A DNA stretch of 64,000 nt, taken from Listeria rocourtiae FSL F6-920. GTDB taxonomy: Bacteria > Bacillota > Bacilli > Lactobacillales > Listeriaceae. The translations under genes and the position numbers were made by a program. The notes under the pieces are model-generated. The model saw only the letters and a program-made list of their open reading frames with translations. It did no database searches and was not told where the DNA came from. The stretch spans positions 1-64,000 of the forward strand of contig NZ_AODK01000032.1 of the NCBI RefSeq assembly GCF_000525975.1. The letters are read 5' to 3'. The stretch's first letter is position 1. The number at the start of each line of letters is the position of its first letter. This document shows, piece after piece, positions 47,973 to 56,763 of the stretch.

Positions 47973-48878
47973 ATGAAAGCGATAGAGACGAATGGTTTGA
48001 CGAAATTCTATCATAAAAAAAGAGCGATTGAGAGTGTGAATTTGTCAGTGGAAGAGGGGGAATTATTTGGGTTTATTGGACCAAATGGAGCTGGTAAATC
48101 GACGACCATCAAACTGTTACTGAATTTTATTTATGCTTCCAAGGGGCAGGCAACAATCTTTGGTAAGGATATTGTGAAAAGTTCGGCTGAGATTAAGCGT
48201 ATGGTTGGTTACGTACCGAGTGAAGTGCGTTATTATCCACAAATGACGGCGAACGATATTATTGGTTTTGCTGCGAAATTCCATCATGTTGAACAGGCTC
48301 AGATTCAAATGAAGCGTTATTACGAAATGTTTGATATTGATCCTCATAAGCGATTTGGTGATATGTCACTTGGTAATAAGAAAAAGGTTGCAATAGTGGC
48401 AGGGCTTATTACGAAACCGAAGTTGCTTATTTTAGATGAACCAACAAGTGGTTTGGATCCTTTGATGCAGCATCATTTGTTCAAAGAAATGACGCATCAA
48501 AATCAGGAAGATGGGATGACAATCTTTTTATCCAGTCATAATTTGCGCGAAATTCAGGAATATAGCACACGAGCGGCTTTTATACGTGAGGGCGAGATTG
48601 TAGCGCTTGAAAATATTGCAAATCAAGAAATGTCTGGAAAAGTGATTGTGCTAAAAGGTGATATGTTGCCAGTAACGGAGCTTGTTAATGCAGGTGCCAA
48701 AGTTATTGAGACAACAGAAAAGAGCGCTAGATTGACTTTCGATGGAAATGTGCAGTCTGTGTTGCCAATTCTTGCGGCAGAGGGGATTAAAGATTTGTCA
48801 ATTACGAATCAAGAATTGGAAGATAAATTCATGACGCTTTATGAAGGAGGAAGACAAAATGAACATTTTAAAGATTGA
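47973..48878 (+). CDS. ABC transporter ATP-binding protein
   Basis: A 301-residue ATPase of the exporter type. It shows Walker A (GPNGAGKSTTIK), the signature region SLGNKKKVAIVAGLITKPKL, Walker B (LLILDEPTSGLDP) and the H-loop (FLSSHNLREIQEY). The C-terminal extension of about 80 residues is typical for drug or lipid exporters. It is the first gene of an operon with a permease and a TetR regulator, controlled by the operator pair upstream. The substrate is unknown. Confidence 0.92.
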   Translation: MKAIETNGLTKFYHKKRAIESVNLSVEEGELFGFIGPNGAGKSTTIKLLLNFIYASKGQATIFGKDIVKSSAEIKRMVGYVPSEVRYYPQMTANDIIGFAAKFHHVEQAQIQMKRYYEMFDIDPHKRFGDMSLGNKKKVAIVAGLITKPKLLILDEPTSGLDPLMQHHLFKEMTHQNQEDGMTIFLSSHNLREIQEYSTRAAFIREGEIVALENIANQEMSGKVIVLKGDMLPVTELVNAGAKVIETTEKSARLTFDGNVQSVLPILAAEGIKDLSITNQELEDKFMTLYEGGRQNEHFKD

Positions 48879-49674
48879 ATGGAAAACACATTTTAAAAGT
48901 TTACTCGTTTGGTCGGGTGTTGTGGCATTAGTTCTTGGAATGTTCATGGCGTTTTTTCCTAGTATGCAATCGAGTGGGATGCAAGATTTAGTGAATACGA
49001 AGATGAACGCTTTACCGAAAGAAATGATGAACGTTTTGCACATCAGTTCGATGGCGGATTTGACGGAGATTGATGCTTATTTTGCGTATGTGTTTCAGTA
49101 TATTTTTATTGCAGCATGTGTGTATGCAGCAATGATTGGGGCTCAGGCATTGGTTAAAGAGGAGACGGATGGGACAATTGAGTTCTTGTATGCGCAGCCG
49201 ATTACACGTTCGGAGCTAGTGGCATGGAAAATGGTTGGTAATGCGATTTCATTTATTGCGTTTTGGGCGATTACATTCACTGTTTCAACTGTCTTAGTTG
49301 TTTTCTTGAAACAAGATGGGGCGAATGTGAGTGATTTAGTACAGTCACTTGTCCGGGTATTCTCAAATGAGTTACTGGTGGCTTTGCTATTTATGAGTGC
49401 TGGTTTTTGTTTTTCAGCGATTGTACATTCGTCCAAGCAGGCGACTCCTGTAGCGTTGGGATTGGTTTTTTTAACGTATATTCTAGGAATTCTTGCTGGT
49501 ATAAATGATAACGTGGATTTCTTTAAATATTTTTCTCCAATCAACTTTGCTATTCCATCCGATATGATTAAAGCTTCAATGGAGGGCGTCAATGTTTGGA
49601 TTACTGTTATTTCGATGATAGTATTAGTTATACTGACCTTTGTACTTTACCGGAAAAAGGATTTGAGGGTTTGA
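48859..49674 (+). CDS. ABC transporter permease (ABC-2 type)
   Basis: A 271-residue membrane protein with about six hydrophobic segments. The start MNILKIEWKTHFKSLLVWSG and the motif LVKEETDGTIEFLYAQPITR fit ABC-2 export permeases, where the EExxGT loop contacts the ATPase. I start at 48859, after AAGGAGG, overlapping the ATPase gene by 20 bases. Its stop overlaps the regulator start (TGATG). The substrate is unknown. Confidence 0.9.
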   Translation: MNILKIEWKTHFKSLLVWSGVVALVLGMFMAFFPSMQSSGMQDLVNTKMNALPKEMMNVLHISSMADLTEIDAYFAYVFQYIFIAACVYAAMIGAQALVKEETDGTIEFLYAQPITRSELVAWKMVGNAISFIAFWAITFTVSTVLVVFLKQDGANVSDLVQSLVRVFSNELLVALLFMSAGFCFSAIVHSSKQATPVALGLVFLTYILGILAGINDNVDFFKYFSPINFAIPSDMIKASMEGVNVWITVISMIVLVILTFVLYRKKDLRV

Positions 49675-50279
49675 TGGGAGATAAAAAGAATAAAATTCTA
49701 AAAGTGGCGATCGGTGAATTTGCAGATCATGGGTATAAGGCAGCCAGTACAAACCGAATTTCTGAAGTTGCTGGTGTTTCGAAAGGGCTTATTTTTCACT
49801 ACTTTGGCTCGAAGGAAAAATTATATACAACAGCAGTAGAGTATTCGGTGGATTTAGCAATGCAGGAAGTGCCGGTAGCAGAAATGCCAACGGAGGATTT
49901 TATTCAAGGTGCGATTTGGTCAACGAAACAGAAATTGAATTTTAGCAGAAAATATCCTGCTGTTTTCAAGTTGATTATGCAGTCTTATGCAAATCCTCCG
50001 GCATCACTCGCGAAACGGTTACATGCGTATTATACTGAAATGCTCCAAGTGCAAGAAACGTATGTTAATCAGGTCTTGGAGAAAGTGCAGCTACGAGAAG
50101 GTGTAGCATATGAGGATGCGCATGATGTAGTTCGTGCCTTGTTTGATTACACAATTATGATGGCAACGGATTTTATTAGAGATAACCCAGAAGCAACAAT
50201 GGATGAAATGCAACCTTTAGTAAATAAGTTTATGAATATGGTGGCGGTTGTAGAGTATGGAATGATGCGAGAAACATGA
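49674..50279 (+). CDS. TetR family regulator of the ABC operon
   Basis: A 201-residue TetR-type repressor. The N-terminal helix-turn-helix is KILKVAIGEFADHGYKAAST and NRISEVAGVSKGLIFHYFGS, followed by a divergent ligand domain. The ATG at 49674 overlaps the permease stop. As the last gene of the operon it very likely binds the two palindromes at 47902-47950 and so controls itself. The inducer is unknown. A terminator follows. Confidence 0.92.
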   Translation: MGDKKNKILKVAIGEFADHGYKAASTNRISEVAGVSKGLIFHYFGSKEKLYTTAVEYSVDLAMQEVPVAEMPTEDFIQGAIWSTKQKLNFSRKYPAVFKLIMQSYANPPASLAKRLHAYYTEMLQVQETYVNQVLEKVQLREGVAYEDAHDVVRALFDYTIMMATDFIRDNPEATMDEMQPLVNKFMNMVAVVEYGMMRET

Positions 50280-50289
50280 ATTATGGGAA

Positions 50290-50328
50290 AACAAACCTAA
50301 ATTTTATGAAATAGGTTTGTTTTTTTTG
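50290..50328 (+). terminator. Terminator of the ABC/TetR operon
   Basis: AACAAACCTA pairs with TAGGTTTGTT around an AT-rich loop, followed by a run of T. Confidence 0.88.
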
Positions 50329-50423
50329 TTAATTGGCAAATTTTTCAGTTGTTTCAATTTCTTTTTTGTGATACAACATAATTATAATGCAAAATTTAGT
50401 TATTACACAGGAGAAGGGGAAAG

Positions 50424-50942
50424 ATGATGGACGATAGAGCTGTTGTGACGAAAGAACAGATTATTGCAGAATTGCAACAATTGGCGCAGGAACAGGGACG
50501 TGTGCCAAGACGTAGCATGTACAATCATTTTGAAAAGGCACGACAATTGTTTGGTTCATGGCCAGACGCACTGAGGGCAGCAGGTTTGGAAAATGAGCAG
50601 AAACGCTTTTATAAGGAAGATTATTTGATTGCAGAGGTGAAGCGAATCTCGGAGCAGTTGGGGCGTCCACCGATTAGTGGGCCTCATGAATTTCCACTCT
50701 ATATGTCTGTTATGGAGCACTATGATTCTTGGGAGACTTTTCTTGAACAGGCAGGCTTAACAAAGTTCGCAGGTGAAGAGGAAGGCAAAGAAATAAAGGA
50801 GCGACTAATTCTTGATATTTTGGAAATGGAACGGATTATGCGGAGGTTTCCTACAATGAGCGAGTTTGAGGATTATCGATTGGTACGTTATTATTTCGGT
50901 AGTTGGAAAAACTTCAAGTCAGCTTGTCAAGAAAAGAAATAG
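50424..50942 (+). CDS. Protein with three homing-endonuclease-associated (HNH) repeats
   Basis: A 172-residue protein made of three related units, at about residues 9-55, 62-112 and 124-170. Each has a helix, a GR.P or RFPT turn and a conserved F-GSW or YDSW followed by an Ala/Gly-rich end, for example LAQEQGRVPRRSMYN then LFGSWPDALRAAGL. This is the pattern of the small DNA-binding repeat found beside some homing endonucleases (HNH_repeat). No nuclease domain is present, so it may act as a DNA-binding regulator. It stands alone between terminators; the start at 50424 follows AGAAGGGG. Confidence 0.65.
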   Translation: MMDDRAVVTKEQIIAELQQLAQEQGRVPRRSMYNHFEKARQLFGSWPDALRAAGLENEQKRFYKEDYLIAEVKRISEQLGRPPISGPHEFPLYMSVMEHYDSWETFLEQAGLTKFAGEEEGKEIKERLILDILEMERIMRRFPTMSEFEDYRLVRYYFGSWKNFKSACQEKK

Positions 50943-50967
50943 GAAATTTCTTAAAAATAGATATAAT

Positions 50968-51006
50968 AAAGCCAGCAACTCTTGTAAATATGAGGTGCTG
51001 GCTTTA
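50968..51006. terminator. Terminator between the HNH-repeat gene and the reductase gene
   Basis: AAAGCCAGCA pairs with TGCTGGCTTT. It lies between convergent genes; the tail is short on both strands, but the stem is perfect. Confidence 0.7.
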
Positions 51007-51011
51007 TGGTT

Positions 51012-52019
51012 TTATACTTCACTAAAACTTTCATGGTGCGTGCTGACCATAGCGACATCGTCAGCTTCAGGATCTAAGAAATTTTTTGCACTGTTGATGG
51101 CGATTGGACCTTCATGTAAGCCGGCCGCAATGATACGCATCTTACGTGGATAAGCGCAGATGTCACCACATGCATAAATACCAGGTACACTAGTTTCCAT
51201 CTCGTGATTGACAAGAATACCGTATTCAGAAGTATCAAAGCCCCAATCGAGCATGGAGCCGAGATTGACTTTCACACCGTGGTTTACGACGATAGCATCT
51301 GTGTCGATTTTTGTTGTGCTTCCATTTCTGTTGCAGTGAATGATGCAGCTTTTTAAGTTTGTAGAATTGCCTTGTAGTGCTGTAATTTCGTGGTTTATAT
51401 GAACGTGAATGGTGGAATCATGCATTTCTTTGACGCGTTCTTCATGGCCTTTGAAATTCTCGCCACGATAAACGAGGTGGACTTCTTTTGCAATCGGCTC
51501 TAGTGCTTGTGCCCAGTCAATTGCTGCGTTACCACCACCCGAAACCACGATAGTTTTATCTTGAAAACTTGCGACGTCTTTAATGTCATAGAATAGGCTT
51601 GTTGTATAGGTTTCGCTACCAGATACTTCTAATGGATTGACTTCATATGTGCCACTTCCAGCTGCGATGATTACGGTTTTACTATAGTGGTAATTGCCGT
51701 TTTCTGCTTTAATTAAGAAGGTTCCATCTGCCTGTTTTGTGAGTTTTGTAATTTGTTCACCGCATATAATAGTAGGGTGAAAAGCTTGGGCTTGTTCATG
51801 TAAGTTTTTCACAAGTTGTTGTCCCTCAATTTCAGGTATGCCACCAATGTCGCGGATAATCTTTTCGGGATAGAAGTGTCGGATTTTGCCGCCAACTGCT
51901 GGCTCGGCATCGATTAGTTTTGTTTTTAAAGAGCGCAGACCGCTGTAAAAGGCAGTGAATAGGCCAACTGGTCCAGCTCCGATAATTGTTACATCATACA
52001 AGTTTGACAACAACTTCAC
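51012..52019 (-). CDS. Ferredoxin/flavodoxin-NADP reductase (thioredoxin-reductase-like)
   Basis: A 335-residue FAD enzyme of the YumC type. It has the FAD loop VTIIGAGPVGLFTAFYSGLR, the NADPH loop VVSGGGNAAIDWAQAL and the C-terminal IYACGDICAYPRKMRIIAAG. The CxxC redox pair of thioredoxin reductases is missing, which separates it from TrxB. It could supply electrons for reductive iron release, which fits its place after fhuC and the Fur-controlled genes; this is inference. The frame starts at a GTG (52019) inside the end of fhuC; a TTG a little downstream is another option. Confidence 0.82.
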   Translation of the reverse strand: MKLLSNLYDVTIIGAGPVGLFTAFYSGLRSLKTKLIDAEPAVGGKIRHFYPEKIIRDIGGIPEIEGQQLVKNLHEQAQAFHPTIICGEQITKLTKQADGTFLIKAENGNYHYSKTVIIAAGSGTYEVNPLEVSGSETYTTSLFYDIKDVASFQDKTIVVSGGGNAAIDWAQALEPIAKEVHLVYRGENFKGHEERVKEMHDSTIHVHINHEITALQGNSTNLKSCIIHCNRNGSTTKIDTDAIVVNHGVKVNLGSMLDWGFDTSEYGILVNHEMETSVPGIYACGDICAYPRKMRIIAAGLHEGPIAINSAKNFLDPEADDVAMVSTHHESFSEV

Positions 52020-52839
52020 CTGCTAACTTGGTTGCGACTTGTCTGATTTCACAGGCTTGGCACGTTTCGTATGGTAAGCATAGTGGGACGCCGGTACGTG
52101 GATCGAGCATAATGTCTGCTTTGATGCCAAATACATCTTCTAATGTCTGTTCAGTCATTACATTTACTGGTGAACCTTCTGCGATTACTTGACCAGAGCG
52201 AATAGCAATCATATGATCAGCAAAACGAGAGGCGTGGTTTAAATCGTGCACAACCATAACGATTGTACGATTTTCTTGTAGGTTTAGCTGTTTTAGCAGC
52301 ATTAAGACTTCTAACTGATGAGTCATGTCTAAAAATGTTGTTGGCTCATCTAAAAATAAAATACCAGTTTCTTGTGCCAAGGCCATCGCAATCCAAGCGC
52401 GTTGTCGTTGCCCTCCTGATAAACTATCGATGGAACGATCTGCAAAATCAGTCATGCTAGTGACGCGAATCGCCCATTGAATCATATCGTGGTCTTTGGC
52501 AGACATTGATTTTAAGCCACTTTGATGGGGAGAACGGCCGTAGGAAACAAGTTCTGTTACAGTAAGGCCATCTGGTGCGGTTGGGTTTTGGGGCAGAATA
52601 GCTAGTTGTTTGGCAATTTCTTTTGTGGATTGACGATGAATTGCTTTTCCATCTAAAAAAACGTTACCTTTAGATGGCTTCATCAGGCGGGACATTGTTT
52701 TTAAAATAGTCGATTTACCTGAACCATTGGCGCCAACTAGTGCTGTAATTTTGCCTGTTGGTATTTCAATATTTAAAGCGTCCACGATGACACGCTTGTC
52801 GTACGAAATTTGTAAGCCTTCTGTTTTTAAATTATTCAT
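51994..52839 (-). CDS. fhuC: Iron-siderophore ABC transporter ATP-binding protein
   Basis: A 281-residue ATPase of the FhuC/FepC type. It has Walker A (LVGANGSGKSTILK), the signature LSGGQRQRAWIAMALAQETG, Walker B (LFLDEPTTFLDM) and the H-loop (VVHDLNHASRFAD). A C-terminal tail of about 30 residues has three cysteines (CLPYETCQACE). It is divergent from fhuD, with a Fur box in front of each gene, and overlaps the downstream reductase. It would power the permeases encoded by 54048-56095. Confidence 0.9.
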   Translation of the reverse strand: MNNLKTEGLQISYDKRVIVDALNIEIPTGKITALVGANGSGKSTILKTMSRLMKPSKGNVFLDGKAIHRQSTKEIAKQLAILPQNPTAPDGLTVTELVSYGRSPHQSGLKSMSAKDHDMIQWAIRVTSMTDFADRSIDSLSGGQRQRAWIAMALAQETGILFLDEPTTFLDMTHQLEVLMLLKQLNLQENRTIVMVVHDLNHASRFADHMIAIRSGQVIAEGSPVNVMTEQTLEDVFGIKADIMLDPRTGVPLCLPYETCQACEIRQVATKLAGEVVVKLV

Positions 52840-52867
52840 CTATACATCGCTCCTTAATTTTCGCGAT

Positions 52868-52882
52868 TGATAATCATTCTCA
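52868..52882. promoter_or_regulatory. Fur box in front of fhuC
   Basis: TGATAATCATTCTCA matches 14 of 15 positions of the 7-1-7 Fur consensus TGATAATNATTATCA. It lies about 30 bases upstream of the fhuC start. Confidence 0.88.
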
Positions 52883-52967
52883 TAGACTAGTATAGAATTT
52901 TTTGACGAAAGTTGCAATAGCTAACCACTTATTATTCTTATTTTTCGTAGCATAGACTGTGTGCCTC

Positions 52968-53025
52968 TTGCTTTTTAAAAAGGAAGTTGCTATAATTTCG
53001 AGTGATATTGATAATCATTATCAAT
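52968..53025 (+). promoter_or_regulatory. fhuD promoter with perfect Fur box
   Basis: TTGCTT (52968-52973) and TATAAT (52991-52996) are 17 bases apart. Just downstream, ATTGATAATCATTATCAAT (53007-53025) is a perfect 19-bp palindrome containing the full 7-1-7 Fur consensus. Fur with iron would block transcription start here. Confidence 0.92.
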
Positions 53026-53044
53026 TAAAAAGGAGGAATAAGTT

Positions 53045-53974
53045 TTGAAAAAAATATTATTTTTAGCGCTGACTGCTGTTATAGCGGTTATTTTAGTGGC
53101 ATGTGGGAGTGATCAATCAGCGGAGGGGAAATCAGAGACGCATGCATATAAAATGCCGAATGGTAAAACAGTAAAGATACCAAATAATCCGAAGAAAATC
53201 GTTGTAACAGAATATATGGGATCGCTCGTAGCTCTCGGCGTGAAACCAGTTGGTGCGACCTCTTTTGTTTTGGAAAATCCCTATTTGGATGCATATAAAA
53301 AAGGTGTAGAAGATATTGGTGATCCGGCCTCGGTCGAAAAAGTAGCTGAAATGCAACCAGATTTAATCATTGTGTCTGGTGAGGATCAGTACAACCAAAT
53401 GAAGAAAATTGCGCCAACTATTTTAATACCTTACAATACATACAAGAGTGTGCAAGATGAACTAACCGCTATTGCAGAAATCGTTGGCAAACCGGATGAA
53501 GCGAAGTTATGGCTAGCGAATTTTGATAAAAAAGCGGCACAAGCAAGAGAGAAAATCAAAGGTGTTATTGCTCCAAATGCAACAGTTGGATTGTATGAAG
53601 GTGATGATAAAAATTTCTATGTTTTTGGGGATAATTGGGGTCGGGGTGGACAAGTCCTTTATAACGCATTACAATTAAAGGCGCCTAAGAAAATTCAAGA
53701 TGAAGTTATTGATGGAGATGGTTACAAGCAGATTTCGCTAGAAGTGTTGCCTGATTTTGCTGCGGACTATATGTTTGTGACGCGTTTTAAGCACGGGGAT
53801 ACTAGGAACGGTGCGCTTGACGGTATAGAAGCTTCGAGCATTTGGAGAGACTTACCAGCCTATAGGGCAAATCATATTTTCACGATGGATTTCGATGAGA
53901 TGTATAACTATGATCCGATTGCGGTAGAAGGACAGATGGATTTAATTGTAAATAAGATTTTAGATAGCAAATAA
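53045..53974 (+). CDS. fhuD: Siderophore-binding lipoprotein
   Basis: A 309-residue substrate-binding lipoprotein of the iron-siderophore family. The signal peptide ends in lipobox LVAC (Cys20). The mature part has the typical two lobes, with IVVTEYMGSLVALGVKPVGA and MQPDLIIVSGEDQYNQM. The start is TTG 53045 after AAGGAGG. The ligand is probably a hydroxamate siderophore, by analogy to FhuD of Listeria; sequence does not prove it. It is followed by two permease genes. Confidence 0.88.
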   Translation: MKKILFLALTAVIAVILVACGSDQSAEGKSETHAYKMPNGKTVKIPNNPKKIVVTEYMGSLVALGVKPVGATSFVLENPYLDAYKKGVEDIGDPASVEKVAEMQPDLIIVSGEDQYNQMKKIAPTILIPYNTYKSVQDELTAIAEIVGKPDEAKLWLANFDKKAAQAREKIKGVIAPNATVGLYEGDDKNFYVFGDNWGRGGQVLYNALQLKAPKKIQDEVIDGDGYKQISLEVLPDFAADYMFVTRFKHGDTRNGALDGIEASSIWRDLPAYRANHIFTMDFDEMYNYDPIAVEGQMDLIVNKILDSK

Positions 53975-54047
53975 GAAATGGGGATTTGCGCTGGAACTAT
54001 TGAGTTTCTAGCGCAAATTCGATACATAGTGAGGGGATCTGGGTACG

Positions 54048-55073
54048 ATGAAAACGAAGGAACTTTCCCAATTAAAAACACGCCCATTAATGGCTACCGT
54101 GATTTTGACGGTGGGTGTCGCAGTTCTTGTCATCTCTATTTTTATCGGCATTGCTGTTGGTGCGGCGGACATTGATTTAGCTACCGTTTGGGATGCATTA
54201 TTTCATTACAACAAAGCTTTAACGACACATCAAATTATTTGGGAATTGCGTATTCCGCGCGTTTTGGCAGATATGATGGTCGGCGCTGCCTTCGCAGTTG
54301 CAGGGGCTGTGATGCAAGGAATGACGAGAAATCCACTCGCGGATAGTGGTTTACTGGGTCTCAATGCAGGATCAGCTTTTATGATTGCTGTATGTTTTGC
54401 TTTCTTGCCGGGGCTCAGCTACAATTACCTGATTTTCTTTTCATTCCTAGGCGCAGCGATAGGCTGTATCCTTGTTTTTGGTGTGAGTGCACTTGTAAAA
54501 GGAGGCTTATCACCGACGCGGCTCGTTTTAGCTGGAGCAGCCGTGGCATCTTTATTAACAGCGCTAAGTGAGGGGATTGCGATTTATTTCAAGTTGAGCC
54601 AAGATTTAGCTTTTTGGTTTGCAGGTGGAGTAGCAGGTGTGAAGTGGTCGCAAATTGTCGTGGTATGGCCGTGGCTCCTGGGTGCTTTAATGGCGGCGAT
54701 ATTATTGAGCAAATCTGTTACAATTTTAAGTCTTGGTGATGATATCGCGATTGGCTTAGGACAAAACACAACAAGAACTAAATTACTTTCGATGTTAATC
54801 GTGCTGATTTTGGCGGGATTGGCAGTCTCAGTCGTTGGACCTGTTGGGTTCATTGGATTAATTGTACCACATCTTGTTCGTTATATGGTGGGCGTGGACT
54901 ATCGCTGGATTATCCCGTGTTCGGCGGTTATTGGTGCACTTTTAACGCTTTATGCAGATATCGGAGCACGAATGGTTAATCCGCCATACGAAACGCCAAT
55001 CAGTGTTATTTTTGCTCTTATTGGTGTTCCTTTCTTCCTTTATGTGGCTCGTAAGGAAAGGAGGAGTCTGTGA
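54048..55073 (+). CDS. fhuB: Iron-siderophore ABC permease
   Basis: A 341-residue FecCD-type permease with about ten membrane segments. Family motifs include LRIPRVLADMMVGAAFAVAG, QGMTRNPLADSGLLGLNAGS and the coupling region GLAVSVVGPVGFIGLIVPHL. Start ATG 54048, after AGGGG. It overlaps the second permease by one base. The two likely form a heterodimer with FhuC. Confidence 0.9.
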   Translation: MKTKELSQLKTRPLMATVILTVGVAVLVISIFIGIAVGAADIDLATVWDALFHYNKALTTHQIIWELRIPRVLADMMVGAAFAVAGAVMQGMTRNPLADSGLLGLNAGSAFMIAVCFAFLPGLSYNYLIFFSFLGAAIGCILVFGVSALVKGGLSPTRLVLAGAAVASLLTALSEGIAIYFKLSQDLAFWFAGGVAGVKWSQIVVVWPWLLGALMAAILLSKSVTILSLGDDIAIGLGQNTTRTKLLSMLIVLILAGLAVSVVGPVGFIGLIVPHLVRYMVGVDYRWIIPCSAVIGALLTLYADIGARMVNPPYETPISVIFALIGVPFFLYVARKERRSL

Positions 55074-56095
55074 TGATGAGAACAGCAATGGAACAAAAAG
55101 TTACACGAAAACGTTGGTTGATTTTGATTTCGCTCATTATATTACTTGTAGGTACGTTCGTATACAGCGTCAATGCTGGTTTTTCGAAAATCCCATTCGC
55201 AGATGTTGTCAAAACGCTAGTTGGGCAAGGTTCACCACAAGATACATTGATTATTTCGCAGTTTCGTCTGCCACGTATTGTTGTAGCGGTTTTAGTAGGT
55301 GCGGGACTTGCTGTTTCAGGTGCGCTATTACAGGCTGTTTCGCAAAATAGTTTGGCCGATCCTGGCATACTTGGGATTAATAATGGTGCTGGGCTGGCGG
55401 TTATGCTCTACATTTCATATTTTCCATCTACCCTTGATGTTCCTGTCATGTTTATGCCTTTAGTGGGCTTCGTAGGTGCTATTCTCACGGCATTTGTTGT
55501 ATATGGCCTTTCTTATAGTAAGCAAGAAGGACTATTACCAAATCGTCTCGTTTTAACAGGAGTTGCGGTATCGGCTGCAGTTGCAGCCTTAATGACGCTA
55601 CTAACGATTCGCCTTGATCCTGAAAACTATCAAATCGTCGCGGAATGGCTTGCAGGGAACATTTGGGCTAGTAATTGGCAATATGTTTTTGCGCTACTTC
55701 CATGGCTCCTTGTTTTAGTAACGGTGGCCATATTTAAAATCAAAACGTTAGATATCCTTGGTTTTGGAGATCAAGTAGCAACTGGACTAGGCATTAGAAC
55801 GGAAAAAGAGAAGGCCATCCTGCTCATCGTTGCTGTAGCACTAGCTGCTGCTTGTGTCTCAGTCAGTGGAGGTATTGCTTTTATCGGTTTAATCGGGCCA
55901 CATATCGCAAGACGACTAGTTGGTAGTGGGCACAAATGGGTATTGCCGATTTCAGCGCTCATAGGTGCACTATTGCTCCTTGTCGCGGATACGGTTGGTC
56001 GAATGATATTACAACCTTCAGAAATTTTTGCAGGCATTGTTGTAGCGGTCATTGGCGCACCATATTTCTTGTACTTACTTGCTAAAATTAAATGA
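55073..56095 (+). CDS. fhuG: Iron-siderophore ABC permease, second subunit
   Basis: A 340-residue FecCD-type permease, about ten membrane segments. It has FRLPRIVVAVLVGAGLAVSG, NSLADPGILGINNGAGLAV and GGIAFIGLIGPHIARRLVG. I use ATG 55073 after AGGAGG; a GTG lies one codon upstream. Overlap with the first permease shows coupling. Its stop is within a PerR/Fur-like sequence, TGATAATAATTATAA (56093-56107). Confidence 0.9.
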   Translation: MMRTAMEQKVTRKRWLILISLIILLVGTFVYSVNAGFSKIPFADVVKTLVGQGSPQDTLIISQFRLPRIVVAVLVGAGLAVSGALLQAVSQNSLADPGILGINNGAGLAVMLYISYFPSTLDVPVMFMPLVGFVGAILTAFVVYGLSYSKQEGLLPNRLVLTGVAVSAAVAALMTLLTIRLDPENYQIVAEWLAGNIWASNWQYVFALLPWLLVLVTVAIFKIKTLDILGFGDQVATGLGIRTEKEKAILLIVAVALAAACVSVSGGIAFIGLIGPHIARRLVGSGHKWVLPISALIGALLLLVADTVGRMILQPSEIFAGIVVAVIGAPYFLYLLAKIK

Positions 56096-56247
56096 TAATA
56101 ATTATAAATAGGCTATAATCTTTTCATGTAATTGATAATCTGAATAGACTTTTGTAATCTTTTATGCTATTTTTAAATAGATATAAAAACCACTTATTCC
56201 AATTGTTTTGCTATCTTAGTAGAAGATTAAATAGGCTTGATTTTTAT

Positions 56248-56262
56248 TTAGAATTATTATAA
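56248..56262. promoter_or_regulatory. PerR-type box upstream of fur
   Basis: TTAGAATTATTATAA differs in one position from the PerR consensus TTATAATNATTATAA. It lies 45 bases before the fur start. PerR control of fur is known in B. subtilis and Listeria. A second related sequence lies at 56093-56107. Confidence 0.75.
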
Positions 56263-56306
56263 ACTACTAATTGAGAATGATTGTTTGTTCCTGAGGGAGG
56301 CATAAA

Positions 56307-56763
56307 ATGGAAGGTCGTATTCAACGTATTAAATCACAATTGCATGAAGCAAGTTATAAACTAACGCCACAACGTGAAGCAACAGTTCGAATTTTATTGG
56401 AAAATGAAAAAGATCATTTAAGTGCGGAAGATGTGTACCTACGTGTTAAAGATATTTCACCAGATATTGGATTAGCAACGGTTTACCGTACACTGGAACT
56501 TTTAACAGAATTACGTGTTGTGGATAAAATTAATTTTGGGGATGGCGTGGCTCGTTACGACTTACGAAAGGAAGGTGCAAAGCATTTCCACCATCACTTA
56601 GTATGTCTGGAATGCGGCTCTGTGGAGGAGATTCAAGAAGATTTACTTGATGATGTTGAAAAAAATTGTTGAGCAGAAATGGGATTTTCTTGTAAAAGAT
56701 CATCGTCTTACATTTCAGGGTATCTGTACGGTGTGTAAAACAAGCATGAAAAAAGCGGAATAA
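56307..56763 (+). CDS. fur: Ferric uptake regulator, frameshifted near its end
   Basis: Fur is the iron-dependent repressor that would bind the boxes at 52868 and 53007. The protein has the winged helix (KLTPQREATVRILLENEKDH and IGLATVYRTLELLTEL), the metal-binding HFHHHLVCLECG and, after the break, CTVCKT. The frame ends early at the seven-A run 56659-56665; with six it continues VEKIVEQKWDFLVKDH to SMKKAE, giving 151 residues. The second CxxC pair, needed for the structural zinc, is lost without this correction, so I treat it as an error in the sequence. Confidence 0.93.
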
